A stretch of 64,000 bases of DNA from Polytrichum commune. Lineage: Eukaryota; Streptophyta; Polytrichopsida; Polytrichales; Polytrichaceae. A program made the position numbers and the translations under genes. The notes under the pieces were generated by a model that worked only from the letters and a program-made list of their open reading frames with translations, did not search any database and was not told the DNA's origin. The stretch lies in contig OX485805.1 in assembly GCA_950295325.1 (NCBI GenBank), positions 17,099,501 to 17,163,500 on the forward strand. Direction: 5' to 3'. Shown here one piece after another: positions 33,950 to 48,099 of the stretch; the stretch's first letter is position 1; every line of letters starts with the position of its first letter.

Positions 33950-35460
33950 GCAACAGAAAACATCAATTGACATTGTCAACATCAAGTCGACACATATATT
34001 TATATACAACAGAAAACGTCAATTGACGTTTTCAATGTCAATAGTATTTTAAATGACACACACCAAACAAGTTCTAATACATGTCACACGACACGCAAAA
34101 AAAACTACACATGTCAATTGACTCCATCCAAAGACAAATTGTGACACGTAAAAGTGATTGAAGAAAATTTCTTTTCCTAAAATCAACCATTCTTGTAGTT
34201 TGGAAGCAAATTTGTTGACTAAAATACATTAACTCGCTGAGCCTTTGCAAACGTTTGTCAAACATATTATACTTGAGAGAATACAATTTTCCTTGCACTT
34301 GAAACCAGTTTAATTCCACACCAGCTTATAATTGCAAAGTCCTTGAATTCAACACTGCGTTGCGTGAAAATCATTGAAGATAAACTTATAATACAGTTTT
34401 CTTCTGCAAGAAGAGATTTTTTTGAAAAAACGTTGTTTACTTCTTACCTGTAAGTCGAACTGTAAATTGAACCAAGGAGGAACTTCACAAGTAGTGAAAT
34501 CTGGAGACTCTCAAAGCTTTCAGAGAGTCCAACTAGTAAATGCTGGCATCTGCAGCTTCTTGCTGGGATATATAAGGCCACTTCCAACAAATACAGTACC
34601 ACAGTACATTTAAGCACATAGTAATAATTCAGAAGTTGTCACATACTAACATTCACGTTTGCCCAACGAATTTCAAAATGGTCACCACTTACCAGCATTC
34701 TAATGATTTTCAGGAGGTTTTCTAACTTCTAGGGTGTATGTTAGACATTCGCTAACAAGTCTGTAAGGACATTCATTTTGATACAAGCCAATCTAACATA
34801 TTGTCAGACCAACAATTGTACAGCTAAATTTCACTACAATAACTCATGATACACATTTAAAAGCTAAAACTTCTGACCATCTTATGAATGAGTATAGCTT
34901 GTTATCTAACTGAGAAACAACATGGCAATCTGCAAATAATCCTGCGAAGTGAGTATCTCAGGGTTGACAAACATCCTGCCATTAGTTCAGCAGGTAGACT
35001 TCAATATGCAAGCCACCAAGGTGGTGCAAACCCTCTTTCCTGCTGCCAGTGTGACTTGTAGTCAATATCAAAATTTCAAATGCATTCAGCTTCATTGGAT
35101 TGCTACCTTTGCCAACCTTCTAATCTCACTACCTCCCTACTGCTCAAATTCTACCTGCTCATTCTTAACTAGAAAAAACCCAATCAATAGGGGTCAACCA
35201 TTAAGAAAATCTACAAGAACCATAAAACAGGACGGACTGCATGGAATGGTGACCGTCCACCGTTTATGTCACTTCCAAGAAGAGCTGTGTTGAGGGATTA
35301 ATGAAAAAGCAGGCTATCAGATGAACTCCTTTTGGAATATGCTCTCCGTCATTTGACTTCAAGTGTGAGTTCTGTGATCCTGTGTCCGAACTTCCTTCAT
35401 AGGCTATTGCAAATGCAAAAGAATTTTACGGTGAAATTTTGAAGTAGGACACTAAGCACA
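33950..35460. other. Spacer without recognised gene
   Basis: It contains a local repeat of ACACATAT..ACAACAGAAAACRTCAATTGAC (33,937-33,990 and 33,991-34,040). No gene recognised. The right end is the 3' flank of the PRAT gene. Confidence 0.45.
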
Positions 35461-38065
35461 TTAAGGTCTTTGCTCGGCTAATGGCAACTCTCCAGTTTGA
35501 ATACTCTTCAGTGTATTCTGCCGTTTTTTCTCCTTTTCTAGGGCACGCTTGGCAGCCTCTTCTTCTGTTAAAATCTGAATAGGAAACCACTCTGGCAATT
35601 TCCATGAGGACTCTTTCTGTCCATTCTCCTTATCCTTAGTTCCCGCTTCAGTATGCAAGTCCCCTGAGGATGACTCTGAAGGAAGAGCGTTGAATAATTG
35701 ACGCAATCGATATTCTCTCAGTTGAATAACCCCTAATTGTAATCCTGTGCCAACACCTGCAAACAGAATACCCATAGGTAGAGCGCGAGATCGCCCTCCT
35801 GGTTTACCACAAACCAACCATCAGTGTCCCTCAAAAATCAATGCTTATTATTGAGATGTTCACACCATCAGGGCAGTACCAATAACTACTGACAGCCAGC
35901 AAGAAAGTCTACAGTCAATACAGATGATGAAAGATTGTCATACTGGACTTTCTCACAGGATGCCTCAACCTTGCAAACTAGGTAATAGATGCAAGGAGCC
36001 CTGCATGGCACTGTAGTAGGCGCTAAACTGAGTAAGCCGCAATAGCAGTGAGGTAGGCATTAGGTGCCTAATGCAGCCGATGACAGGACAACACGTGTCT
36101 GGTCATGGCATGGTCGTCAATTACAGATGGTAATGTGTCTTCTCGTATCCAATCAGGAATATGCACATCAGCAGAATCGCTTGCCCTAACCACTACATTA
36201 CTGTGGCAAGATCAGACAAGTGCACAAAAAAAAGGTGGAACAACCTTGTACACGCCCGAGAACAGCACCACTTGCCAGTCCTCCCAGCATGCTATCAACC
36301 CAATCCTCGGGTTCAGAGGCACGTAGTTCTCTTGAGATCTCTTGGGCACCTAAATGAAAAGTCAAGTGACTCATGTCAGAACCCTTTCTTGCTGTATGCT
36401 GATTAGTGAAGAGGCATTTACACAACTGCTGGAGTAGTCGTGGTTGTGGTTTGGGCCCAATTTCAATCACAACTACGTTTTTTTTCATTTACACACAAGG
36501 CGTAGTTGCCATTGAAGAGTGTATTCGACCTCAATTATCATCCCTCCTATTGGTGCAATCCGTGGAGTGTAGACAAACAATTTAGAGATTCTAGAACGTT
36601 TGTCTGAGAGTAACTGCCTCCTACAAATCCTCTCCCATGTTTTGGCCTTGAAGGTCTCTCCCAGTGCCATGCAGTAAGTACAAACAAAATAGCACCAAAA
36701 AACCAAACTACAACCATCACAAACCACTCCCAACTCATAGTTGAGCAAGTAAGAGTAATTGCGCTTGTGGTTGTCATAAATGCACTTTATCCCTCCAAAT
36801 TGAACAAAGTAAACTACAACAATTGACCACCAAAAGCGAGGATGTGTTGTAAACGGCACTTGAACATCATCAATGATCCGACCGCTGACATTCTGAATGG
36901 CAAGAACGAGTTCAAGTGAGAGAATATACCACAGAAGCAAGTCGCAGCGATGAGACAATTGCCACCCACTGATGCTCCTAACCGCAGGACAGGTTGGCTA
37001 GTTGCAGCTCCCACAAGAAACCCCCCTCCTGCACCAATTCCACCTGCAACCCAGCAATACATACATTCATCATCCTATTTGTACACTCAAGTTGCAACTC
37101 AGCCCTAGAACCAGCTTTGCAAGACTATCCTCCAAAACCGGACAGTTCTACCGTCCATTGTAAGCTTCAGAGATTGTCCTCTTATCGCACAACTATTTTC
37201 TTTGGTCATTGTGCTTGTTCCCATTCATATTGCCTGGGTGTCAGGACAAGACTGATCCCATCAACATCTAAGAATTTGGTTGTAGAGTCTGAAGGTGATC
37301 AATAACCCTACCGCTTACTAAATGCACAAATTTCAAATCTCAACCTGCAATCAAACGTCTCATTCCCAAGTATATGCTCCAATTAGAAATTGATAGCCTT
37401 CCATTATGATTCCGTGTTCTCACTACTCTGCTAATCTTGCACGTGATGTCTGAGTTCACAAAAGCACCTCCAGGACATAGGTAATCTCTACACTATAGAG
37501 TTATCTCTTTAAGGCCTGAGGGATGAACCATTTTCTAGGATGTGTCACAAAATAACATTTCCGACGGTTTCTTAAGAATTATCACAAGAGAGAAGTTTTG
37601 AGGCACCATCAATGATCCGCATCCATGCTTTTGGTCCTTCCATAGGAAATTTAGAAGTAAAAACTTGGAGAATCCAATGCCCTCTCCGTGGTCGAATGCC
37701 CAAAGAAACGGCCATTCCATATTGCAATGAAACCCTAAAAGAGTCGTAGCCCAATTCAATTGTACAAGTGGTAGTGTTTCGTAGACAATATCGATTTTGT
37801 TAAAAAAAGATGGCTTGCTATGTGATAATCTCACATTCCTCTCAAGGGAAATATCTAAAAATAAAATAAATGGGACCATGAATGCCTAAGCGCAAAATGA
37901 GTTACCTGCCATGAGAGATCTGGTGATGATGCGAGAGGCCCATCCTTCACTGCCCCGATAATCCAACGGACGACCCCCTGGGCTCATTCCCAACGGTTCC
38001 TTCCTCCATCTTTCTCCTTCCTGTCCCTCTCTCTCTTTCTCTTGCTCCTGCTGTCGTTCTGCCAT
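35461..38065 (-). CDS. Tim17/Tim22/Tim23 (PRAT) family membrane protein
   Basis: PRAT-family proteins are small, multi-spanning proteins of organelle membranes that move proteins, amino acids or other solutes in mitochondria and chloroplasts. Exons on the minus strand: 38,065-37,906, 37,043-36,930, 36,349-36,245 and 35,798-35,461. All GT-AG junctions split a glycine codon after its first base. The product is 238 aa. The N-terminus is Glu/Gln/Arg-rich. Glycine-rich membrane segments follow: GGIGAGGGFLVGAATSQPVL, LRLGASVGGNCLIAATCF, SMLGGLASGAVLGRVQGG and LPMGILFAGVGTGLQLGVIQ. The C-terminal tail is hydrophilic, with KLPEWFPIQILTEEEAAKRA. The glycine pattern and four-segment layout support the family; which member (protein import, amino acid transport or complex I-related) cannot be decided from the sequence. 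A family A repeat lies about 220 bp upstream of the start codon. Confidence 0.85.
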
Positions 38066-38289
38066 CGCTTCTCTTCGATGTACTTCACATTCTCACACTC
38101 TTGGACACAAATCCATTCCTCTGCTTACAAACCCACGACTCACAGAACCTTAAATCACACATGAAGCAGGAAAATATAGATTCTCCCAATCTCTCGCGCT
38201 AGCTTCCATTCGCTGCCAGTCGTTCAATTTCCACGCACTCTCTCTTCCAAGGGTTTAAGGTTTCGAGGCTCAACATACCAAAACAGTGT

Positions 38290-38400
38290 CCGGGAAGATT
38301 TTTTGGCATAATCGATCAAAATCCTAGTGTTTCCAAAACCAACCGGTTACATGTTGTGATCTTTCGGTTTTTCTTCAATAATTTGAGGGACATTTAGAAA
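38290..38400 (-). repeat. Dispersed repeat family A, copy 3
   Basis: On the minus strand it reads AACATGTAACCGGTTGG, ACACTAGGATTTT and CGATTATGCCAAAAAATCTT, the family core. It lies upstream of the PRAT gene. Confidence 0.7.
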
Positions 38401-41400
38401 TTGTTAACCTTTTTCATTTTGAAAATTGTAAGGGCATGTTCACACATTGTCCACCAAACGCAAACATAAAGGGGTGCTAAATCGAATAACATTATTTTAG
38501 AGGGGAGTAGTCTCATTGTATGTCCCACGCATTCACTTTACATGAGCTTCATAAACTATGAGTCCATGATCAAAACTAATATCTTACAATACATGAGGCT
38601 TTACATAGAAATAGTTGAAGTTAAGATTCTATTTGGTCAAAGAATGCGAGGTATTGATAGTTGATTATCTTATAGAGGAGTTAAAAGTTGGGCCGCAATG
38701 TACTCAAGCTATTCCGGTTCAAGAGGGCTTTCCAAGTCCTGCCAACAGAAATATAGTGGTTGGGTATGACATGTGACTTTAACTCCCATGCCAAGCCCAA
38801 CACTCTTCTATTCCGGATCATTGTATGGAGAACCAGTGAACATGCTCTAATAAGATGATATTCTCAAGTAGTGAATTGTAGGGGGACAAACCTAGTAATG
38901 TAGTAGGTTAACCCTTCAAGGTATGAGAGACCCATTTTGGACCTCAAGTTGTCATAATGAGGGGCTGAAGATTGCTTCTTAAATATTTGAATTAAAAGTG
39001 TCAAAATCAACCCTATCTAAAATCAACTCACTTATCACATTCATTAATGCAATCTGAGCATGCATACATGTAGAATGCATTACATGGAGATTTGAGAAAT
39101 TATGATAATGCACAAATGGCACCTTCTCAAGCAAGATTTGAACCTAGTAAGTTTATATTATAGATGTTGGACTCCCATGTGCAATCATTAAGAAGACAAG
39201 AGAATTATCTACATTGATTCATGGGAAACTTGCAAACCGACTCCACATGAAAATGGACCCTCGAGTGGAGATATAGTGTGCTTCATTGATCATATTGGCT
39301 AACCCTTCCACTTGCTAAGTTAGGCGGTCCTATTGTGGACATTTCCAACTTTGCGTACAATGTGACCATTGGATTGGATCAAGAATTATCTACTCCGAAA
39401 AATACTTAGAATTGTGGATCAATATTGAAACTTAGAGGCTTATTTTTGAGTTTTAGTATTGGAGTTGAGACACAAACAATATAAGAGATCACAATGACAA
39501 TTCTCTTTCTCTTTTCTAAGAGATGATGTAGCGCATTCCATATTGAGTTGGTTAATATTTTTGGAACACACAATTCATAGTTTTCATAACACATGCTTTC
39601 CATATTCATTTTGAACTACAAACCTTGCCATTTTACCACTCAAATATAGTGTTTGATTACAAAGAGTGACCACATATGGCCCACATAAAGTTTCATTCAA
39701 CATTTCATTTGTCCAAGTTTGCCCAATTGCTTTTTATGATTGCTTGTTGACCAAACATACCTACATAGATATGTGCAATCATGTTGGCCCACGCTAATGT
39801 ATCGACAATCCACACTATTTTGATTATTTACTTCAACACTATCATAGTACAATAACTATATTTCTAGCGTGGTTGTTATACAAATGAATGTACACAATTA
39901 TAAGGTTTTGTAATCTGGTTTTGAACCAATGTAATTTGCATGGGTAAGAATGCAACCTATTTGCAAAGGCAAACTAATTGCACATAGTAATGAAAAAAGT
40001 ACACCTCGGATTTGCAAACTCCCAAGGCAATAAAGTGTTTGTTTTAGATTTACTGAAAAGTGGTTGGTGGAGAAGGACTTCATATCATCATAGATAAGGA
40101 TTGCACTTCCACTTCACCAATGTCAAGGTATGTGGGAGAGAGGGGATTATCATATACGAGCGTATCTCTCATTCATCCAACATGAAAGCCTTGAATATTA
40201 TGCAGCCCGGAGGCTACTTTTTTTAGTTGATCTTACACCAGTATAAGTTTAATTGACCCTGCATTAGTATACTTTAGGTCATTTGAGATGAATCAACAAC
40301 AAACCAATAGAGAGTTAGAGTTTGTATGTTGGATGGATGAGAGGTACACTTGTATACTAGAATTCCCTCTCTCCAAATATGTGGGTGGTACTTTGTTCCT
40401 TTTTCATGTACTCAAAATTCTAACAATTAGATTTACACATTGAAAACTAGAATGCATTAGCAAACCTATAATGAGGATCAGCAAAAATCAGGTTAAAAAT
40501 TGGACATTCCATAGTTTAGTGATGATTATCAAAAATGTATATCTATTGATTTCTTAACTGAATACATAGGGTCCTCCCAATTGTGTTCACTATTGACTGT
40601 GGAATAGTTCATAAAATATAAAGACATAGTCCAATCTCTTCTAATCATGTGTCTTTATGGTGTTTGTTCTTTGATCATCACCACACACCAATAAAATGTA
40701 GGGTTCAATTAAGACGAGGAACTGAACCACACTCACAAACCTTGCTTGAACAGTGTCCTCTTCAACAACATTTGCGACAAATGTACATTAGCAGTGAGGT
40801 AACAGGACAACGCAGGTATTTTTCATGAACTCTGGATTTCTGATCGCTACTGTACATAGTTTAGAGCTGACAACACAAATAATCAAGGATCTTACTGCAT
40901 GTGCATTCGCACTCACACAAAAGCATTCCAAATTCGGATTGTCATACTTACTGTCCTTGGCACAGCCCAGAAATCCTCGTTCAATTCAGTCTTCGCACAG
41001 CCAGGAAGATAATCAACACATTATGATGTAAAACTTAACAAAATAGACAAAATAAATAGAGGCCAAGGTTGCTACAGCTGGGTCAAGAGACCATAAAACA
41101 TTCACGCGCTGAAAACGTTATCCTTGAATTTTGTATTTCAATCCATAGACCAGCCTCAGCAGATACAATAACAGAGCTCTGTCCTAATAAGTGCGCCTTC
41201 TGAAACCATAAATTTGACAATTAACAAGAAAGCGAATACCTCTGGACATTTCGTGATAGGAGGATACAATGTCATATCAACACCTATCCATGTGCTTCTG
41301 GCATCTCCTGAAATCCTATTCGTATTACATTCATATGAAGTAACCTCCAACTCAAATGATACTATACAAAATTATTGGCATCCAGCTTGCCCAGAAAGTA

Positions 41401-41434
41401 GTGCACTGCATATCTTGAACTTGATATGGTATTA
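38401..41434. other. Gene-free spacer and AAMP 3' flank
   Basis: AT-rich, with only short frames. I see no recognised gene, RNA or complete mobile element. Confidence 0.45.
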
Positions 41435-44400
41435 TTATATCATAAACACCCGAGCAGTTTTATCATCAGAACCTGAAATAATGACATTTCCATCCCTGCA
41501 TACCACCCAATCACCCACATTTTAGCTCTTCAATTCAGCTTACATATTCCATATTATCAAGTCATTCTCAACCCACAATCTACACTAATGTTGCAATTTC
41601 AAAGGAAAACAGGTGTGCTCACAGACAGAATGCCATGTCCAACTTGACACTTAAACAATAATCTTTACAACAATAACAAGAGTGGAGCTTTAAATAAATA
41701 ATAAATAATAAATAATAATTACCTTGAAACGGCAAGATCTAAAATGCTATCCTCGTGGCCTTGGAAAATACGCTCACAGTTTCCTGTTCGGGCATCCCAC
41801 ACTCTAATTTTTCCATCCAAGCAGGCTGTGTAGATAAGTTCAGATTCAAGCCATACAAGCTTCACTACCCCATCCTGCACAGGTATGACACTCTCAGTTT
41901 GTCAAATACATGTTGAAAACAGCAAACACCAGTCCAAATTGCGTACTTTTGGCTATTTCATTGGAAGTTGCAAAACATCACAACACTAATAACACCCTAA
42001 CCAAGTGCTTCACCGTTGCCACTTACTTTGACAATATACACAGACCTTCAGTGCGCTATAGCAGTGAGAATATATGTAACCTAGTTCATGGCAACTAGCC
42101 CAAATAACAACCCTAAGCTTCTGAAAACCTTTCATACTTTCCTTATTCAATACTTGAAATTCTGGTAGCATACCTCATGCTCACAAGTACTACGAGGTTG
42201 ATAACTGTGCATATCCCATATTATGAGCTTCCCATCCATTCCACCAGTGGCTGCCAAGGGTAACCTATACATTAAAAAAAATTAAAAAATTAAAAGACCT
42301 GAGCACTCTTAGTTTCATCTTTCAGGAACATGACTTCAATCTTGCTACTGATTAATGCAGTGCACAGAAACAAGAAATAGTAGGAATAAATGCTTGAAAG
42401 GAACATCAATGATAAGTATTGATTGATGAACACAAAACTGAATATACAGGCAGATGAATCATAGGTAAATACTACAAAATAGAAGGGTACCATAACAGAC
42501 AGGTTCATGGTTCATACATTTTTGACACAATACATATTTGAAGATTTCAGCTGGACCCTGGACATAGTAACATATATTAGAGAAGGTGCTTACGTAGGTG
42601 ACAACCCCACACATTCTATTGAACCAGAGTGTTCTACTAGAGATGCGGAAACCTGCATGATACCATCAATAAATGTAATCAGGATATATTTTACTGGCAC
42701 TGATTGTGTTCTAAAGAAGTAGACAATTATTAGCATTCAAAGCTCACATTCACAAACAGGAAAGAATTTGACATATGCATATCAAGGTTAGACAAAGCTT
42801 GTCTTCTTCACACTTCTGACTCCCTTCCACACCTCACTTGGTACTAATTTATGTCACAACCAAAGGTAATCTTTAGGAACATGTACCTTCCCAGTTTGGA
42901 TGTTCACTATGCAAGCCTTTGTATCTGTTGACCCAGTAATTGCTATCTTGGAATCATGGGAGATGCTTAAACAAGTTAGACCTTCAGTATGGAATGGGTG
43001 CCCTGCAAAATAATTGGACTTTGTTGATAAAGGCTCCCAAATTTCTCCTTGCAAATATTCAATTCCTACTGATTTTGCCTAGTTCCAATAATAATATGTA
43101 TTATACATGAGAAAACCGTGTTAATAAACCAGATTCAGTCACAAAGTTCACCTCAACCTGGAATTCTTCAATATCAATTGTGTCTTTATCACTTCCTTAT
43201 GATGCTATCTTCAATATAACTTATTGTCTTCAAGATAACATCACTCCTTATGGATGTAACCCATTACTCTCTTCCTCAACCACCAAAATTTCCAGATTTA
43301 CATAAGCAATGCAATAGGATAATCTGCAGAATTAAAACTCGACTGCATTCATTCAAGAAATTGAGGATACTAAAAGCTCGTCTGTGATGCTTTAAGGTAT
43401 GAAACCCCATGAGCACAACCTCAGCGATGCAGATTACTGTCCCAAACTAGAAAAAACAGCATGATTACACATCAAGCACTTCTTCATGTGCATGGAATAG
43501 CTTGCTAATTATTGCCTCCAACCAGATCTATCGAGGTGCTCAGTGCTCAAGTGTAAGTTGCAAGTCCAACTTATTACTGAAGAAACAGCCCTTATCACCA
43601 GCAGCACTTCTTGAATGCCCCTAGGCAAGGAACAGAAAGAAGCACAGAAGGCAGCAGTACACAGTATGGACCAACCCAACAAACTAAGCAGTCGAAGTCC
43701 ACTTGTGTGCACCTCATTCGAAGATTATTAGACATAAAATCATCTACAGAAATTCTGACCTTGCACAACTCGTACACTCTCGCCAGTCTTAGGATTCCAC
43801 ACTCGAAAGCTCCCATCTTGTGATCCTGTGCAGATTGTTTTACCTGCACAAACCCCATCCTTTGTCAAGCCAGTAGCATGTTGAACAGACCACCACTTAA
43901 ACCTCTGTATTGTGATTCAATGGAATCAGCAGACTCTGTCACTTGACTCGTACAGATTGTGTGGGATAAATGAGAGATTGATAGTAAATTATCAGAAGCC
44001 TCTTGCTCTTACATCCCATGGCAAGGTATCAGATTAACAAGGGAACAAATTGTACCATCAGGGGTGAAACCACCACAAGTCAGTGCTCCATTGTGACCGG
44101 AGAACACTGCCATGCATGCTGCTGAATCAGCATTCCACAGCCAGGCTGTGAAGTCCTCAGACCCTGCCAGTACTAGGTGACCCCTCGAATGCCACTCCAC
44201 CCACTAACCAGACCCCCACACACCCAGTAACTTGTCATCTACACAAGTGGTTTGCCGAATTGAAGGCAGCAAAAAGGCAGGAACTCTACTATTGGTTTGA
44301 AGAAGGAACCTTAAAGAAGTCAGTCTTGTGATACAGACCCAGGCTTTTGAAACATGATAAAGGGAGAGGAGTGAAGGTGTACAAAACAAGGACGACATAA

Positions 44401-46454
44401 AAGAATTAAATCTAGAGGCTGGCTGAAATGCACTCAGAATAGTGATAAAATGAAGGTTGTAGCTAGGATACAGAAACTGTTAAAAAAAACATCATTTCCA
44501 GTAAGCCTCACGTCACTTGAAAAGAAATTATTCAGCTGGCAGCATTAAGCTGAAAGGAGCTCATATATAGATAGAACACTAACCTCAATAGCTTCACCTG
44601 GTCCCTCCAACCTCTGTTTCAGACTACCAGTGGAGCTATCCCACACGTTCACAATACCATCAAGACCTCCTGAAGCCAGTAACTGACCATCTGTGCTAAA
44701 GGCCAAGGAGGCAACCGAATCTGAATGCCCTGCAACACAGCAAAAAAAAAATTCCGTGAGAATTTTTGCATCAGTGGCCTCTCCGCTGGCCCAGCCTTCA
44801 CACTGCACCACAGATATCTGGCACCAAAACAAAAGAAGGACCACTCAATGTGTTCCTTCAAGCACAAGTCCACTTGAAGGAACACAACCAAATAGAGTGA
44901 GTGATATTAGAACAATGAGCAATGGCAAGCCCAATCAACCTCAAAACATAAAGATCCATACCTTGTAGTTGTCGGTGAGAGTCACCATCTCCAACACGCC
45001 AGAGAAAGGCAACGTCATCACCGCCCCCAGAGGCCACCAAGTGTGAGTCAGTGGGACTGATGGCTATGGAGAAAACAGCTTCTGCTCAAGTACAAGGGAA
45101 CATTACCACATAAACTGACTTAGTGATAGAAAGGAAGTTTGATGACCTCATAAGTTCTACACAGACTACAACCTAACAGAGTGTAATTGCAACAATGAAG
45201 ATGAGGTCTCCTACTCCTCAATAGAGAGCATTATGACCATGGAACCAACCTCAAAACAAAAACAACCACTGTACTAAACAAACACAACTTCTCGAATACC
45301 TGAATCAATAATGACCTGTTAGTCAAAATTTGGACCAAGTTGTTGAACTGTTGCAAAATTCTCAGACTTCCTTTTGACCAATATTATTCCCACACCAGGG
45401 ATATAGACATGTCAGTTACCTTTGTGCCCACTAAATGCATGCACAGAATCGTCCACCTCAGCTTCCCCTTCATCTCCAACGTCCATGTCGCCTGTGTAAG
45501 AGAATTCACATTTAAGTCAGACATATTTAGGTGGTATCATTTGTGAAACTGTCATGTGGATTGACACTGCATAATCATAAAAATAAACATATATTTAAGA
45601 AAATTAAAAAGACCATAAAGCAGGTGGATTTGTCTAGTGTAATAGATCTGACAGACTTGCTCTCGTTGAAAGATGCATCAGTGCTGCAACATTTTTTCCA
45701 TTCAGTAAAGAAGGGAATCAAACTTTTACCAGAATTACCACATCATTTAATGGCCAATATGGAAAACGTCCATGTTTTGTGAATGATGCAGGTCAAAAAA
45801 ATTGTAATCATTGCTTGAAATTGAAAAATCTTGAAAGAAAACTTTGAAGTTCCACTCGAGCATCAACTCCAAAAGATATGAACCTAAACGACCTACCAAC
45901 ATCTCCGCTCCCTTGACTACCCTTATCATCAGGGTCACCATCCCCGTCCCCATCTCCATATGTGTCTGTGTCTCCCTCTGGTAAATCTGCACTAACAAAA
46001 ACTAATCAAAAACAGAATGGAAAAGATAATTTTGGGGCATGAACTATCTAATATTCAGTACCAAACCACACATCAAACAAGCAATCAGCTACTTGGCAGG
46101 AGTTAATGCAGTTTTGTGCAGAAGGGCAAGAACCAGCAGAATACAAGCAGATGCATACCTTCTTCATCAATGTTGTATTCTTCAAGAACATCATTTTGGT
46201 TCACAAAAACCGCCTCATCATCATCCTCATCCTGAATAATTGCCAACACACTCAATTACTAAATCAGGACCTCTTAACCGTTCACCTATCCTAGGTTTAT
46301 CACCACCATCATTCAAACTGCCAGGCTAGACAACAAAAATTTCAAAAGTATATGCATACTCTGCACGCCTCCTCAAAGGCGTTGGTGTAACTACACTTGG
46401 TGTACTTGCCTGAGGATTATGAGAGTCCATGTCATGAGACGATGGGGTCGGCAT
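41435..46454 (-). CDS. AAMP: WD40 repeat protein, AAMP / Sqt1 type
   Basis: A WD40 propeller protein matching plant relatives of human angio-associated migratory cell protein. The yeast counterpart Sqt1 is a chaperone for ribosomal protein uL16 in the cytoplasm. Thirteen minus-strand exons: 46,454-46,410, 46,231-46,159, 45,986-45,897, 45,491-45,420, 45,081-44,962, 44,729-44,584, 44,203-44,056, 43,843-43,760, 43,002-42,887, 42,652-42,594, 42,264-42,174, 41,874-41,723 and 41,495-41,435. Phases agree throughout and the sum is 418 aa. An acidic N-terminus (DEDDDEAVFVNQNDVLEE, DTYGDGDGDGDPDD) precedes seven to eight WD repeats: LVASGGGDDVAFLW, LLASGGLDGIVNVWD, VLAGSEDFTAWLWNAD, ICTGSQDGSFRVWNP, LAATGGMDGKLIIWD, YTACLDGKIRVWDA and IISGSDDKTARVF. 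All introns are GT-AG except the first, which has a GCAAGT donor. The start ATG is the first one upstream of the acidic region that joins in frame. Confidence 0.92.
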
Positions 46455-47089
46455 AGCTTGTGCGAATCAGAACGTCAGCGAGAAGCAACGATGTACACTT
46501 CCAGGGATGCTACCAGACTTCCTTCTGAAACAGGGTTTAGGGTTTAAGCGCCACTGAGGAGGTACCTACGCAAGCATGCGAAAAAGTGTAGAGCTTTTAG
46601 AAAAATCCTTTGTATTTACTGAGGTTATTATACCCTAGTAATGCTATTGACAAAATTTGATATGTTTCCCTTCGGGTCAGAAACTCAGAGAGCACATGAG
46701 GAGTTTGTCTAACATTCTTCTTTTCAACACCATATGACTGTTCTGCTCCCAAGAGCGGCATTATTTCAGGCAAATCTCATGCTAAACCCTCTGTTATTCC
46801 ACCCTCGACCCTAATCCAAAGAAAGGCCCACTCACAGGTCCTCTTTCTACACCACTCGAGGCACCTGAAAGATGTAGAACGGGATTACTCTCCGAAGTCT
46901 CAACAGGAATATGTTCTCATCAGTATTTCATGAAATACTGCTCTTTGTCCATACGAGACAACAGGAGAATCTCCGTCCATTTCCGTCCAGATTAAAAGTC
47001 TATGGCCTACCTTACTATCTTTATCTGATGCTGATGAACCTCGTAAATTGTCTTCTCACGTTTATGAAAACCCTAACACAGGGTGCAGT
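46455..47089. other. AAMP 5' flank
   Basis: No clear coding exon. It probably contains the AAMP promoter and 5' UTR. Confidence 0.4.
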
Positions 47090-47150
47090 TTCACGCATTG
47101 ATTTTGGGATTCAAGCCAAATTCAGAAGCAGGCCTCACATGAATGAATTG

Positions 47151-47402
47151 TCGCAGAGGCTTACTTGGATGAGGTGGAGTCGGAGGTGGCAAAATGGCGT
47201 AGGGAGAGCGCATCGACTCGTTCACAAGTGACGGTTGCTTCTCTGATGGCATTCGCGAGCCTGGTGTTGCGTGCCACCACGAATTAAGTTCTTCAAGCCT
47301 TCTCAGAGGCTCTACTCTGCTTCCCTTGTTTTCAGAACCCTCCCTCGGTTCTAGCGTCGCAACGACTGCCACCCGTGCCGCAAAAGCCCCAGTGGCGCAC
47401 AT
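47151..47402 (-). CDS. Possible first exon of an unidentified gene
   Basis: A minus-strand ATG at 47,402 opens a GC-rich frame that starts MCATGAFAARVAVVATLEPR and reaches AILPPPTPPHP, followed by a strong GTAAGC donor near 47,151. The basic, Ala-rich start would suit an organelle targeting peptide. I find no convincing second exon between here and the AAMP start, and the product is unknown. It could be an upstream exon or leader of the AAMP transcript, a broken gene, or chance. Confidence 0.25.
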
Positions 47403-47644
47403 TTAGGGTTTAGAACAACCAGACGATCTTCCCATTGACGATCCCCACACGGGAGCTTCGTCAGACGTCGTTCCCGATGCAAGCCTGCCGTGGGTCGCGG
47501 AGTAGGGAAATTTTGGGAGAAAATGCATAAAATCAAAACATCATTTGTGCTTTTTGATTTGCACCGACGTGAATGGGAAGGCCGTTCTTCTTTACCTTCA
47601 TCCCGTGTTACCGTGCTTCAAGGTAGGGGTACTTCCTACCTTCC

Positions 47645-47890
47645 ACCACACTAAATATGATATTTAGTGTGTCATATGATATTTAATGTCACTATGGTAA
47701 CTTCTCGGATGACACTTCTTATGAATAAGTGAACAAATATTGTCATGGATGATTGATGAGTTCATCCATTGGCCAAAACCCTACCTTGTCTTGTCAGCAA
47801 CTCGTGATGAAATATTGTCATGCATGATTGAAATTTGGATGAAAATTCACTAGTAAGTAACAGTAGTCACAACATTGTAATTCTATAACC
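47645..47890 (-). repeat. Dispersed repeat family B, copy 2
   Basis: Inverted copy of the 7,100-7,290 repeat. At 47,648-47,672 there is a near-perfect palindrome with 12-nt arms around one central G. The next segment repeats TATGATATTTAATGTCAC, and the CATGACAATATT motif occurs twice, near 47,735-47,850. Confidence 0.65.
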
Positions 47891-48099
47891 CTAAAAAGAA
47901 TACAATGAATGACAAATAATCTTGGGTTAACGTTTTGTGTTGGTGACATTATACCGTGGTTTACAATTAGTATCAAGCAAGACAGTTAGAATTGGGCACA
48001 CTAATGTCATATTTCGTGTAGTTTCATGGAAGGGTATCATGACATGGATGGTTACGTTTCTTGGGTTTAAAGGGGGTGGGTCAACAAAGGGTTGGGGTT

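Noticed and set aside
36485-36958. 157-codon minus frame reading through the PRAT intron 2
   Set aside because: It overlaps exon 2 in another phase and runs into the intron. Composition is hydrophobic and cysteine-rich, with no known domain; chance is more likely.
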